A stretch of DNA of 64,000 bases from the NCBI GenBank assembly GCA_946554445.1, contig CAMNSD010000004.1, forward strand, positions 1 through 64,000, given 5' to 3'. Below the pieces are notes generated by a model. That model saw only the letters and a list, made by a program, of their open reading frames with translations. It was not told the DNA's origin and did not search any database. Position numbers and translations under genes: made by a program. Source of the stretch: an uncultured Lachnospiraceae bacterium (lineage in GTDB: Bacteria; Bacillota; Clostridia; Lachnospirales; Lachnospiraceae). Below, piece after piece: positions 43,775-52,957 of the stretch (position 1 is the first letter of the stretch; every line of letters starts with the position of its first letter).

Positions 43775-46110
43775 CGCAGCAATCCTATCTCGTCAAATTC
43801 TCCCGTCTTTCTGGTTCTTGTCGTTCTGGTCTCCTGCTGTCCCGGTTTTCTGCTCTTCTCCATCATCCAGTCGAGCAGTTCATCCCGCTTTCGCTTATCA
43901 TATAAGATGGCCTTATAATTGAGCACATGATATAATCGCAGTCCTTTGCGGATATCCGCCTCATACTGGCAGTTGAAGACAATATCGTCCCGCAAGGCCA
44001 GCTGCCGAAACTGTGGCCCATCATCTTCTTCCACCGTCAGACACACATAATTAAAATCAAATACATGCACTGTCTCTGTCTCTTCATTTCGACAGGGAAC
44101 CCGATCATCCACCACCACACGGGGATAGTTTCTCTTCTGATAAAAAGGCGGCGTAACCCGCTTTTGCAGATTCAGTTTCAAATCTTCAAAACTGCCACTG
44201 TCCTTCTTGATCTCCATCGGCACCGTGGGAATCCTGTCATAGAGAATCCCCAGAAGATCATCATAACTGCCGTTTAAATCCGTGACCTTCATGGCATATT
44301 GCCATTCCTCATCCCTCTGGCTCACATGCACGACCGTGGCAAACATATCCACATGGTAATCGTCCGTGTCCAACAGAATCTCCACATCCGTATCTTCCTC
44401 AAAGAAATACGGCTTATCCAGCACGATGGATATCCCGGTCTCCGAGGCGTCCTTGGTCATGCCCGTATACTCTTCTCCCTGGTATCTCACCCTGCAGGGC
44501 ATCCGCACCATCACCCGCTCCGTCTTCCGGTAGGGAATCCGTCCGTCCACAAAGAACAGGGACATCACAAGCAGGAACAGATTATATACCAACCAGAACA
44601 GCACCACGATGGGACCAAAAGAACCACTGTCGAGCATGATCAGGATACATCTGACAATGCCCCAGACCGAGAGCACGATCAAGATCAGGAAGGGAATGGA
44701 ATAGAGGAAATTCTTACCCTTTTCGTTCTTCTGTCCACTCTTATTTGTGACCTTGAATTTCTTCATGGAAATGCCCACCGTCTCAAATAACACCGGTAAA
44801 AGCATATAGGGAAACAGCACCGTCTCATAGATACTGGTCCACTTAGTAGAGCGGATATTGCGGCTCAACATCCTCAGGCTGACATTACTGCTGATATACA
44901 TGGGCAACCAGAACAGCAGCACCTGCGGCAGCGTACATTTAAACACCATAAACCCAAAGGTAGCATACAAGATTGGGGACATGATATAAATCAGTCTCTT
45001 CAAGGGCGCATACCAGTACCAGATGGAAGCCCAGTAATTCATCTTCTGGGCAAAGTTAAGTTCCGACGCGGTGAAAATATGCATCTTCCTGCCCGTGGCA
45101 ATAACGCCTCTGGCCCACCGTGTCCTCTGCTGCACCAGATCCTTTAAATCCTGGGGTGATAAACCGGAAGCTAACGGCTCCGCCACACCTAGGCTCACAT
45201 ACTGTTTCTTCTCGATCAGAATACCGGTGGCAAAGTCCTCCGTGATCGCACCGGTATAGAATCCGCCGATGGCCTCCAGCGCTTCCCTGGACAACACCGT
45301 GTTGGAACCGCCGTAGATCACGCTGTTGGTCTTGGTACGCGCCACCTGGATATCTTTATAGAAATAATCCTGTTCATTGGGAATCCGAGACTCCGAATAC
45401 AGATTGAACTGGAACAGGTCCAGATTATAAAAACTCTGGGGAGACTGTAGGAATCCCAGTTTGATCTGATCTTCCTCTTTCCTGCCCTGATTGCGAAGTT
45501 CGGCGTCCACGAAATAGGGAATCGTCTTCATCAGGAAATTGCTTCTGGGAATCATATCCGCGTCAAACGTGACCACATAAGGAGAATCTGAATGAGCCAG
45601 CGCATTGTTCAGGTTCCCGGCCTTAGCGCCCTCATGGTCTTCCCGGTCCAGATAATTGACTCCCATCCTCTGAGTTAGCGCTTTCATCTCCGGCCGATGC
45701 CCGTCATCACACAGATAAATATGGACTTTCTGCGGATCCGGGTATTTCATCCTGGTGCAGCCCCGGATTGTCTTGTAGAGAAGTTCTGTCTCCTCGCTGT
45801 AGGTGGCAATAAAGACGTCCACATGGGGAAACAGTTCTTCCGGCACATCTTTAGGGAAAGGATACCCTTCCACCGAGTACATATTGGCATAATGGATAAA
45901 CGCCTCCACCATTCCCAGGATTTCCACCACCAAAAGGGCAATACCGGCCACCACCGACACAATCCCGTATTCGAAGGGAATCGTAAAAAACAATCTCCAC
46001 ACCAGATAGGCAATGGTGCAGAACATATTTAACAAAAACCAGCCCTTTCCTTTCCAGTCATGAAAAAAGCCGCGCAGATAAGAACCCAACGTCACATTAT
46101 CCTGTGTCAT
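43771..46110 (-). CDS. Cellulose synthase catalytic subunit with PilZ domain (BcsA/CcsA-like)
   Basis: 779 aa. Two N-terminal membrane helices are followed by the GT2 core with DDGHRP (residues 135-140), DAD (183-185), TED (290-292) and QQRTRW (327-332), the four processive-synthase motifs. Further transmembrane helices form the channel. Then comes a PilZ domain with the cyclic-di-GMP site R528-KTE-R532 and DASETG (554-559). About 130 extra residues after PilZ are not recognised. The enzyme polymerises UDP-glucose and pushes the chain across the membrane when cyclic-di-GMP is bound. AGGAGG precedes the ATG. No bcsB gene is seen, as in Gram-positive ccs clusters. Confidence 0.92.
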   Translation of the reverse strand: MTQDNVTLGSYLRGFFHDWKGKGWFLLNMFCTIAYLVWRLFFTIPFEYGIVSVVAGIALLVVEILGMVEAFIHYANMYSVEGYPFPKDVPEELFPHVDVFIATYSEETELLYKTIRGCTRMKYPDPQKVHIYLCDDGHRPEMKALTQRMGVNYLDREDHEGAKAGNLNNALAHSDSPYVVTFDADMIPRSNFLMKTIPYFVDAELRNQGRKEEDQIKLGFLQSPQSFYNLDLFQFNLYSESRIPNEQDYFYKDIQVARTKTNSVIYGGSNTVLSREALEAIGGFYTGAITEDFATGILIEKKQYVSLGVAEPLASGLSPQDLKDLVQQRTRWARGVIATGRKMHIFTASELNFAQKMNYWASIWYWYAPLKRLIYIMSPILYATFGFMVFKCTLPQVLLFWLPMYISSNVSLRMLSRNIRSTKWTSIYETVLFPYMLLPVLFETVGISMKKFKVTNKSGQKNEKGKNFLYSIPFLILIVLSVWGIVRCILIMLDSGSFGPIVVLFWLVYNLFLLVMSLFFVDGRIPYRKTERVMVRMPCRVRYQGEEYTGMTKDASETGISIVLDKPYFFEEDTDVEILLDTDDYHVDMFATVVHVSQRDEEWQYAMKVTDLNGSYDDLLGILYDRIPTVPMEIKKDSGSFEDLKLNLQKRVTPPFYQKRNYPRVVVDDRVPCRNEETETVHVFDFNYVCLTVEEDDGPQFRQLALRDDIVFNCQYEADIRKGLRLYHVLNYKAILYDKRKRDELLDWMMEKSRKPGQQETRTTRTRKTGEFDEIGLLR

Positions 46111-46112
46111 AC

Positions 46113-47375
46113 CTAGTCCTCCTTAAAAAAGTTGAAGGCGTCTTCATTGATATTATAGGGATAAATCTCCATAATGATGTAGTCGAACTCATTTTCCTTC
46201 ACATAGGTCTCAATGTCCAGCATGTGGGATTCCTCCAAGGACCATATGGCATCGATCTGTCCGCACATGGGCGCCAGGAACACAATCATCGGGGAGAAGT
46301 AGGAATCCCGGATGGCAAATATCCGGCACCCGTCGGGATTGTCTTCATTGATGATCCGCTCATAGGGCCGCAGGCCGTTGAGATACAGGGAATACTGGGA
46401 ATCGCTGTAGATATCCTTATGCTCCAAAAGAACCCCCGTATCCATCAGGGATTCTTCCGTGATTCCCTGGAAATGCTGTGTCTGATCCGTCACACCCATA
46501 CATACCCTGTCATAGTGATTCTCAAACTTGGGCCACAGAGCCTCGAAATCTTCCAAGCCGCTGAAATTCGCTCCGGTCTTACGCCCCATGGAACCAAGCA
46601 TCCCCTTGCGGTACACCACGCTCTCATACTGGGCTGGATTCATATAGTAATCATTCGGATCCAGATCCGCCCCGAATTTTTCCTCCATCTGTTCCACCAG
46701 GACCTGGGTGGCTGCAAACGCGGCAGGAATTGTCCAGTGGTGATCCGTCTTAAAGAACGCATCCTGCACCGACAAAGTCTCATTCGGGATATACTTTCTG
46801 CAGTCCACCGTCTCCACCCCGTAACGGTTTAAATAAAACAGCATCTCATCCACGATATTGTCCGGGTTATTGATCGGCATTCCCGTGCGGAACCTGGTCT
46901 CCCCGCGCACGTACTTGCCCGGTGTCACAAAGAACAAGACCTTCGTCCCGTTAGGCTCCACCCAGTCCTGCAAACGCTTAAGCCTTTTGGCATACTCTTC
47001 CATATCATTGGTATCTTCCCGGAAAAAGGAGGCATAGTGCAGATAGCCGTCCTCATCCTTGATATAACTGAAATTATTAAACTCCCGCTTGTCCAGAAGC
47101 ACCTGGATATAGGAATAGGTCTCAATAAACTCCATCCGACCGTACATGGAAGCAATGATGCTCTCATCCAGCCCGGCCACCGTGCGGGAAATCGTCTGCG
47201 GAGCCGTCTTAAGCGTCATGCCTTCCGCCAGACTGCCGCGCACTGCTTCCACCCACTTCCCGGCGCCGTACCAGGCGTTCAAGCCTGCATAGCCAAACAC
47301 TACGATCAGGAATAAAACCGCAAAAATGTTTTTACGCAGTATATAGTTTTTCGCCGGATCATCCTTCCTGTCCAC
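46113..47375 (-). CDS. DHHW/AlgX-like SGNH acetylation protein
   Basis: 420 aa, starting with GTG at 47375 after GGGGTGG. One N-terminal anchor helix (IFAVLFLIVVFGYAGLNAWY) precedes an extracellular AlgX/AlgJ-type domain with the signature TDHHWTIPAAFAA near residue 215 and FAIRDSYFSPM near residue 350. Proteins of this kind take acetyl groups passed across the membrane by an MBOAT partner and attach them to the polymer. The MBOAT gene is 12 nt upstream and the synthase is next downstream, so cellulose is the probable acceptor. Confidence 0.85.
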   Translation of the reverse strand: MDRKDDPAKNYILRKNIFAVLFLIVVFGYAGLNAWYGAGKWVEAVRGSLAEGMTLKTAPQTISRTVAGLDESIIASMYGRMEFIETYSYIQVLLDKREFNNFSYIKDEDGYLHYASFFREDTNDMEEYAKRLKRLQDWVEPNGTKVLFFVTPGKYVRGETRFRTGMPINNPDNIVDEMLFYLNRYGVETVDCRKYIPNETLSVQDAFFKTDHHWTIPAAFAATQVLVEQMEEKFGADLDPNDYYMNPAQYESVVYRKGMLGSMGRKTGANFSGLEDFEALWPKFENHYDRVCMGVTDQTQHFQGITEESLMDTGVLLEHKDIYSDSQYSLYLNGLRPYERIINEDNPDGCRIFAIRDSYFSPMIVFLAPMCGQIDAIWSLEESHMLDIETYVKENEFDYIIMEIYPYNINEDAFNFFKED

Positions 47376-47387
47376 AAGTCCACCCCG

Positions 47388-48803
47388 CTAAAAATTAAAG
47401 TAAATAAACGGATTATAGGTGCCGCTGGCCAGATAAGCCACGCACACCGTCAAAAGCGCCATCAGGCCGATGGGATAACACAGGGTACATACCCTGCTGA
47501 TCCCCGATCTGGGATTCCGATACAGAATCTCATTCATATTTCTGGCTATGGGCATGGAGAACAGAATCCCCAGCACAATAAAGACCAGATTCTCCCGAAT
47601 CAGCATCACCGCCAGATCACTGTAAAAGCCATTGTTATTGACGCCCAGCATATTCATGAAAAACCGCCCGGCCTGATAGAGATTCTCCGCCCGGAATACC
47701 ACCCAGAGCGCATTGACCACCATCAGGGTATAAAAATGTTTCCAAAATTTATGTTTCATCTTGGCCGGATACTCAAAAAACCGTTCCGCCAGCTGAAAGA
47801 CAAAATACATCAGTCCCCAGAAAATAAAAGTCCAGTTGGCCCCGTGCCAAATACCTGTCAGGATCCATACCACCAACATGTTGCGCACCATAAAGTCCTG
47901 ATTCTTCACACGGCTTCCACCCAGCGGGAAATATACGTACTCCCGGAACCAGTCCGTCAGGGAAATATGCCATCTTTTCCAAAAATCCGAAATGGACTCG
48001 GCAATATAGGGATAATTAAAGTTTTCCGGAAATTTAAAGCCAAAACATAGTCCCAGCCCGATAGCCATATCGGAGTAGGCCGAAAAATCATAATAAATCT
48101 GCAGCGAATATGCGATACTGCCAAGCCAGGCTAACATCGCCGGGATCGCCATTCTCTCCGTCCCAATCATGGACCACTGGAACACATTGTCTGCTATGCC
48201 CGCAAAGCAGTTGGACAACAGAATCTTCTTGCCAAGCCCTACCGTGAATCTGCTGATTCCCATGGAAAACATATCAAAGCTGGATCTTCTGTGACGGATC
48301 TGCTCCGCAATGGAATTATACTGGATGATTGGTCCGGCGATCAGCTGCGGAAAGAACGCAATGTACAGTCCCACATAAAAAGGATTCTCCGCCTTCACTG
48401 TCCCCCGGTACACGTCCACCACATAGGACATAGCCTGGAAGGTAAAGAATGAGATACCGATCGGCAGCGGCAAAGACACCGGCGTAAGTCCCATGGTCTC
48501 CATCACAAACCCCAGGTATTTAAACACAAACAAGGTCGCAATGTTTAAGACCACTGCGAGAAACAATATTATTTTTTTACTGCTTTTTCCGGTCGAAATA
48601 CTAATCAGTCCCGCCAGCAGCGAATTGACCAGTATGGAGGCGATCATCAGCAGTACATACAAAGGCTCTCCCCAGGCATAAAAGACCAGGCTTGCCAGCA
48701 GAAGAATCACATTCTGACATGCCCTGGAGAAGAAAAACGTATAGTACAAAATAAGGACCACCGGAAAAAACACAAACAAAAATACGACACTCGAAAAGAG
48801 CAT
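47388..48803 (-). CDS. MBOAT O-acyltransferase (AlgI/DltB family)
   Basis: 471 aa; AAGGGG before the ATG. About eleven transmembrane segments. The MBOAT core is visible in FAQ-like SYVVDVYRGTVKAE, FFPQLIAGPII, RFTVGLGKKILLSN, FWKRWHISLTDWFREYVYFP and the catalytic histidine in TGIWHGANWTFIFWG. It moves acetyl groups from the cytoplasm to the outside, for transfer by the DHHW protein. The pair matches CcsH/CcsI and AlgI/AlgX logic. Confidence 0.92.
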   Translation of the reverse strand: MLFSSVVFLFVFFPVVLILYYTFFFSRACQNVILLLASLVFYAWGEPLYVLLMIASILVNSLLAGLISISTGKSSKKIILFLAVVLNIATLFVFKYLGFVMETMGLTPVSLPLPIGISFFTFQAMSYVVDVYRGTVKAENPFYVGLYIAFFPQLIAGPIIQYNSIAEQIRHRRSSFDMFSMGISRFTVGLGKKILLSNCFAGIADNVFQWSMIGTERMAIPAMLAWLGSIAYSLQIYYDFSAYSDMAIGLGLCFGFKFPENFNYPYIAESISDFWKRWHISLTDWFREYVYFPLGGSRVKNQDFMVRNMLVVWILTGIWHGANWTFIFWGLMYFVFQLAERFFEYPAKMKHKFWKHFYTLMVVNALWVVFRAENLYQAGRFFMNMLGVNNNGFYSDLAVMLIRENLVFIVLGILFSMPIARNMNEILYRNPRSGISRVCTLCYPIGLMALLTVCVAYLASGTYNPFIYFNF

Positions 48804-48824
48804 ATGATATCCCCTTTCTGACAG

Positions 48825-48986
48825 TCAGCGCTTCTTTCTGTATTTCAGATAACTGCCCACAAAAAAGATAAGCAGTATCACACAAACAATCCTGATTCCA
48901 TTGATCACAAGAGGATTCCCCAGCGCAGACAAGAAATAATCCCGTTCCTGCACTGCCTCCTCGGCGATTTTATGAGTCAACAGCAT
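48825..48986 (-). CDS. 53-aa single-span membrane peptide in the exopolysaccharide operon
   Basis: MLLTHKIAEEAVQERDYFLS followed by a hydrophobic helix (IRIVCVILLIFFVGSYL) and a basic tail KYRKKR. It fills the gap between cotH (ending at 48995) and the MBOAT gene (starting at 48803), with spacers of only 8 and 21 nt, and its stop precedes the MBOAT ribosome site. Position and topology (N-out/C-in by the positive tail) suggest a small subunit of the export complex. I know no homologue. Confidence 0.6.
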   Translation of the reverse strand: MLLTHKIAEEAVQERDYFLSALGNPLVINGIRIVCVILLIFFVGSYLKYRKKR

Positions 48987-48994
48987 ACCGCATC

Positions 48995-50614
48995 TTACCC
49001 CTTTCTGATGATCATGACGGACGGCATGAAAAACAACAGCATGATGATAACCAGGAACAGTTCGTTCTCATTGCGGATGGAAGTATCATAGACCGTGCTT
49101 CTCTCCAGAATACGAAGTTCCGTCTCCATGGCTCTTCCATGCTTGTACAGATACACTTTGATATTATAAATTTCCTGGTCATAGTTATCGTTAAAACGGC
49201 TGACCAGCACATTGTCATCGTCCAGATAATCCATCAGATAATAATTATGCCAGTTCAGTCCGGAGTCGTCATAATAGTCCGCCGCCCAGCGATACCACTC
49301 TCGTTCTCTGGCGGAACGTATATAAGTAGTCGTCTCATCAATTACATCGCAGATGTGGTCATGGGAGAGGGTATCTTTGCGGAGCACGGCGTACCGGGAC
49401 TGTAATAAATCCACAAAACGCTTATCTTTCGTAAAACGCTCATAAAAGGGACGCTCCTGAAACGCCATGGTCTCCGTCTCCATCTCCTCCTTGGCGTAAT
49501 TGTTCATCGCCTGGTCAAAATCCCACACCGGTCCCACCTTCAAGGGCTCCCCGGAATTTTTATACATATAAGTAGAATGCATTCCCGCATCATAGTTGCC
49601 AAAATATTCATTCAGTAAGAAATAATCTACAAAGGAATTGATATCGATGTATCTGTCGTAGGTGCCAAATACTTTTTCCTCCTCAGAATAGATCACCCGC
49701 TCAATTTGTGAAAAATCTTCCTCAATATAGCGCCTGGCCCGATCCGTTATCCTGGTTTCAGACGGATACTTCAGCCCAATCCATTCCTCGGAAATACCGG
49801 ATAATCTGCCGTAAGTATCCAACATCATATCAAAATGGGTAAACCTGTCCCTTCTGACAATGTAACTGGTATAGAGGTTTTTTTCCTGAAACTGGTCGAT
49901 GGGAATCCGGTTGACATCCCTCGTCACAGTCTCCATCATCAGATAAAGCCCCTGGTACACATATCTGTCCCCCTCCTGTATGACGACTTCGCAGAACTGG
50001 CTGTCTGGCGACACCTCAGACACCTCGGAACTGATCCGGTACGCCAGATAATTGCGGATCATGCTTTTATCGGCCATGCTACCGTTCAAGATCCAGCTGT
50101 CATGGGCTCCCATGCCCAGCACATCCACAGGATTCTCCAGCCCCTCCGGCGTCTGTAGTTTCAGAAGATACTGTACCTTATCAAAATTGTACGAGGTATG
50201 CCCTCTCTTTTTGATCAGCAGGTCACTCTGAGCTGCCGGCCGGTCCGATATGCAGTTGTCAAACGCTCCCCCGTCTATGATGCTGATATGTCCTTTGATA
50301 TAAGGCTCCTCCCCGGTGAGATATTCCTGATTATCCTGCGCATCAAATCCTTTATAATCCGCAAGTTCCTTCTCCATAGAGAGGATAATGATGGGCAGAT
50401 TGCTGTGGAACCCTTCCTGCACTGTAAAGTCCTCATCTAGATACTGAAGCGGATCCTCCACATAAGGATCAGACGGCAGGTCAAAATAGGTGTTCTTATT
50501 GACAGCCTTATTCTGAGATTCCACATATCCCCGCCAGAAACTAAACCCTATCGTCACCGGAATCAACAAGACACACGCACCAAGCAGACAGATTCTCCTG
50601 TGTCTGTGCGGCAT
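48995..50614 (-). CDS. CotH-family protein kinase-like protein
   Basis: 539 aa; GGAGAT before the ATG. A signal anchor (ICLLGACVLLIPVTIGFSFW) and a C-terminal membrane helix (LFLVIIMLLFFMPSVMII) enclose an extracellular CotH domain. Visible are LLIKKRGHTSYNF, YQGLYLMMETVTRDVNRI and the atypical kinase motif GPVWDFDQAMNN. CotH proteins phosphorylate spore coat proteins, but here it sits with VTC and DUF4956 genes, a recurring neighbourhood outside sporulation. Its target in this operon is unknown. Confidence 0.85.
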   Translation of the reverse strand: MPHRHRRICLLGACVLLIPVTIGFSFWRGYVESQNKAVNKNTYFDLPSDPYVEDPLQYLDEDFTVQEGFHSNLPIIILSMEKELADYKGFDAQDNQEYLTGEEPYIKGHISIIDGGAFDNCISDRPAAQSDLLIKKRGHTSYNFDKVQYLLKLQTPEGLENPVDVLGMGAHDSWILNGSMADKSMIRNYLAYRISSEVSEVSPDSQFCEVVIQEGDRYVYQGLYLMMETVTRDVNRIPIDQFQEKNLYTSYIVRRDRFTHFDMMLDTYGRLSGISEEWIGLKYPSETRITDRARRYIEEDFSQIERVIYSEEEKVFGTYDRYIDINSFVDYFLLNEYFGNYDAGMHSTYMYKNSGEPLKVGPVWDFDQAMNNYAKEEMETETMAFQERPFYERFTKDKRFVDLLQSRYAVLRKDTLSHDHICDVIDETTTYIRSAREREWYRWAADYYDDSGLNWHNYYLMDYLDDDNVLVSRFNDNYDQEIYNIKVYLYKHGRAMETELRILERSTVYDTSIRNENELFLVIIMLLFFMPSVMIIRKG

Positions 50615-50625
50615 AACCCTATCTC

Positions 50626-51312
50626 CTATTGGTTAATCTCATCATCCTGTCTGACCAAGCTGACCGTGGTCACGCCCTCAATGCCAGACAGATTCCTTAC
50701 CAGTTTTCCATTCTTCTTCTCCGACTTTGCAAGCTGTTTATCTGATATCTCATAAATAAACTCCTCCGTCTGCGTCCCGGCCACATGGTTGTGCACCCGC
50801 AGCGCCGCCCTGCCGCCAAAGAGTTCATCCATATGTTTCTCTATCTCTTCCCCGGCCTTGGCCTCCCCGTTCACGATCACCATGATACGCTCATTGTTAC
50901 GGATAAAACCGAACAAAATCAGAAACGCAAAGATCAGGGCGGAGCCCAGCCCGGCAATCAGATAATCCGAGACGCCGCAGCAAATACCCACCGCTATGCC
51001 CCAGAAAATATAGGCCGTATCCCGCGGATCCTTGATAGCCGTCCGAAAACGGACAATAGACAGGGCGCCCACCATTCCTAAAGAAAGCGCGATATTGTTG
51101 CCAATCACATTCATCACCAGGGTGGTCACCAACGTCAGCATCACAATAGAAACGTTAAACCGTTCACTGTATACCGGCCCGGAATGTGACACCTTATAGG
51201 AAACGTAAATCAGACAGGCAATCACTGCCGCCGCCACAAAATTGATGATCACATCCATAATCGTCAGGCCGTTAGTGGTATTCAGCAGACTGTTATAAAG
51301 AACTTCTTTCAT
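50626..51312 (-). CDS. DUF4956 membrane protein
   Basis: 228 aa from ATG 51312, with GGAGG upstream; a longer frame would overlap the VTC gene. Four membrane helices are followed by a soluble C-terminal domain (ERIMVIVNGEAKAGEEIEKH, AALRVHNHVAGTQTEEFIYE). The conserved SLGMVGALSIVRFRTAIKDP segment identifies DUF4956. It is usually found with VTC-domain proteins and may form the membrane part of that complex. Confidence 0.85.
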   Translation of the reverse strand: MKEVLYNSLLNTTNGLTIMDVIINFVAAAVIACLIYVSYKVSHSGPVYSERFNVSIVMLTLVTTLVMNVIGNNIALSLGMVGALSIVRFRTAIKDPRDTAYIFWGIAVGICCGVSDYLIAGLGSALIFAFLILFGFIRNNERIMVIVNGEAKAGEEIEKHMDELFGGRAALRVHNHVAGTQTEEFIYEISDKQLAKSEKKNGKLVRNLSGIEGVTTVSLVRQDDEINQ

Positions 51313-51326
51313 TTCTTTTCCTCCAT

Positions 51327-52022
51327 TTATATTCTTCCTCTTTTGGATATCATTCTCGCCCTGCAATATTTACTGTTGGAACAACGCGTCTTATCGCAGT
51401 GGTTCAATTCATTTTTCAGACAACTCAATAAAAATCCCGTATACTTGACCTCCATCGTCACCGCCCCGGGCGGGCTGACCGGATATAGGGCAGGGCTTTC
51501 TGCAAAGATATCAAAATCCGCTTCGCTGGCGCGCAGATTCTGGTCAAAGGTAATCCGCGTGTCGTTGTGGTCCAGAATATAAGCAAACCGGTCGTACTCC
51601 ACCACACATTTGGGCCTGTAACACCGGGCACATAAAAAAGCATACAACCACTTCGCCAGGCTTTCCGGCCGTGCAAGCAGGAATCGATAATCGCCGCTTA
51701 TCATCCGCATGGACTCCTCCCGGTCCAGTGTCAAGGATCGCTTGCGCTGAAAGGCATCTGTCTTTTCCTTGATCTCCAGCTTGGCTGTCTGCACATCCGC
51801 CCCGTAAACCCGCAGCCGTATCTTCTGCCGCTCGTCATACCCGTCTACCTTCTGCTCAAAATCCGAGTCGTAGGGCGTATCAAAATAGAGGGACCTCACC
51901 AGATATCCCGCCTCGCCGTTGTGGGAATCCGGCTCCATATAGATTCCCAGGCGTCTCTTCATGCTCGCCGTCTCGATCAGTCCAATATCGTATTTGATTT
52001 CTTTTCTGGTCACATCAAGCAC
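51327..52022 (-). CDS. VTC-domain polyphosphate polymerase-like protein
   Basis: 231 aa, probably starting at a GTG at 52022 after AGGGACGG. The triphosphate-tunnel fold is shown by RKEIKYDIG, LVRSLYFDTPYDSDFEQKV, RQKIRLRVYG and AKLEIKEKTDAFQRKRSLTL, which supply the basic and acidic tunnel residues. In yeast the VTC domain makes polyphosphate from ATP. Bacterial forms beside DUF4956 and CotH are uncharacterised, so the product here is open. It follows the 227-aa membrane protein by 27 nt. Confidence 0.85.
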   Translation of the reverse strand: MLDVTRKEIKYDIGLIETASMKRRLGIYMEPDSHNGEAGYLVRSLYFDTPYDSDFEQKVDGYDERQKIRLRVYGADVQTAKLEIKEKTDAFQRKRSLTLDREESMRMISGDYRFLLARPESLAKWLYAFLCARCYRPKCVVEYDRFAYILDHNDTRITFDQNLRASEADFDIFAESPALYPVSPPGAVTMEVKYTGFLLSCLKNELNHCDKTRCSNSKYCRARMISKRGRI

Positions 52023-52049
52023 ACGCCGTCCCTGCCTTTCTGCTATCCG

Positions 52050-52733
52050 TCAATCATGGCTGCTTGCTGCCGCTTTGACTGCCGTTGTTGCTTCTGTTCC
52101 TACCACTGCTGCCGCTTCCGTCCCTTCCATTACTGCCGCTGTTCCTGCCAACGTTGTCGCAGCCATTGCTCTATCCTCCGATTTGTTCCCATCAAATTCA
52201 GCGCGCGACAGTTTCAGCAGATCATCATAGGATTTGAACCGCACCTGTTTTTTCCGTTTTGCATTTTGGAAGATAAGCCCGAACGTCAGGCAGACAATGG
52301 CAATCAGGGACGAAAGGATTCCGTCACGCCAAATCATATAATAGATTGTCAGACCAAGGATCAACGCTCCCAGAGGCGCCGCCAAAAGATAGGTACGCTT
52401 GCCCAATGCATTTCTGATTCCCAGCCTGTCCAGAATAAACCCGAAGATAATATCCAAAAAATACACGAAACAGACGCCCACAAAGGTGAGCGTGACTGTC
52501 AGAATCATTCTTAGCACAAAATTTCCCGTCAGGGGTTCCACCAGAAGATAACCGCCATAACACGATGCGGTCCCAATCCCCATAAACAGGATTGTCCTGA
52601 AAAACTTATATCCCCAAAAACAAAAGAGGATACCCACGACCAAAAGAAGGATCATTCCTGAAAAAGCCAAGACTTCCCTCGAAAATACCAGTTCCCCCTG
52701 CCACTTCGGCACATGCAATACCAATTTCCCCAC
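52050..52733 (-). CDS. Multi-span membrane protein, first gene of the exopolysaccharide operon
   Basis: 227 aa with six to seven hydrophobic segments (for example LAFSGMILLLVVGILFCFWG and TYLLAAPLGALILGLTIYYM), resembling TMEM198/DUF4203-type proteins. The last 40 residues are an Ala/Thr/Glu-rich, low-complexity tail (AATTLAGTAAVMEGTEAAAV). Function unknown. It directly follows the operon promoter and may help assemble the export complex. Confidence 0.65.
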   Translation of the reverse strand: MGKLVLHVPKWQGELVFSREVLAFSGMILLLVVGILFCFWGYKFFRTILFMGIGTASCYGGYLLVEPLTGNFVLRMILTVTLTFVGVCFVYFLDIIFGFILDRLGIRNALGKRTYLLAAPLGALILGLTIYYMIWRDGILSSLIAIVCLTFGLIFQNAKRKKQVRFKSYDDLLKLSRAEFDGNKSEDRAMAATTLAGTAAVMEGTEAAAVVGTEATTAVKAAASSHD

Positions 52734-52829
52734 TTTGCTTCCCCTTTACCCCACAGGTTTAGCTACATGTTGTACGCAAAAAACCTCCTGATTCAAGTAA
52801 ATGCTTTCCCTGTCAAAATATTTACTAGT

Positions 52830-52858
52830 ATTTTACCATTTACAGGAAAATTATTCAA
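52830..52858 (-). promoter_or_regulatory. Promoter of the exopolysaccharide operon
   Basis: TTGAAT, 17 nt, TAAAAT on the minus strand, about 90 nt before the first start codon. The leader can fold AGTAAAT / ATTTACT. I did not find a cyclic-di-GMP riboswitch in it. Confidence 0.55.
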
Positions 52859-52957
52859 TATCTTGCAGAATAATCAGTTAACTCGTGTCGTATCTGCCCG
52901 TTCACTCACAAATATCTGAAGTGCTCTCTCCACTATGGCATATATACCCTCTCCCCT

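Noticed and set aside
52740..52830. Cyclic-di-GMP riboswitch in the leader of the exopolysaccharide operon
   Set aside because: The conserved GEMM bases are not recognisable; control by cyclic-di-GMP is seen only in the PilZ domain of the synthase.
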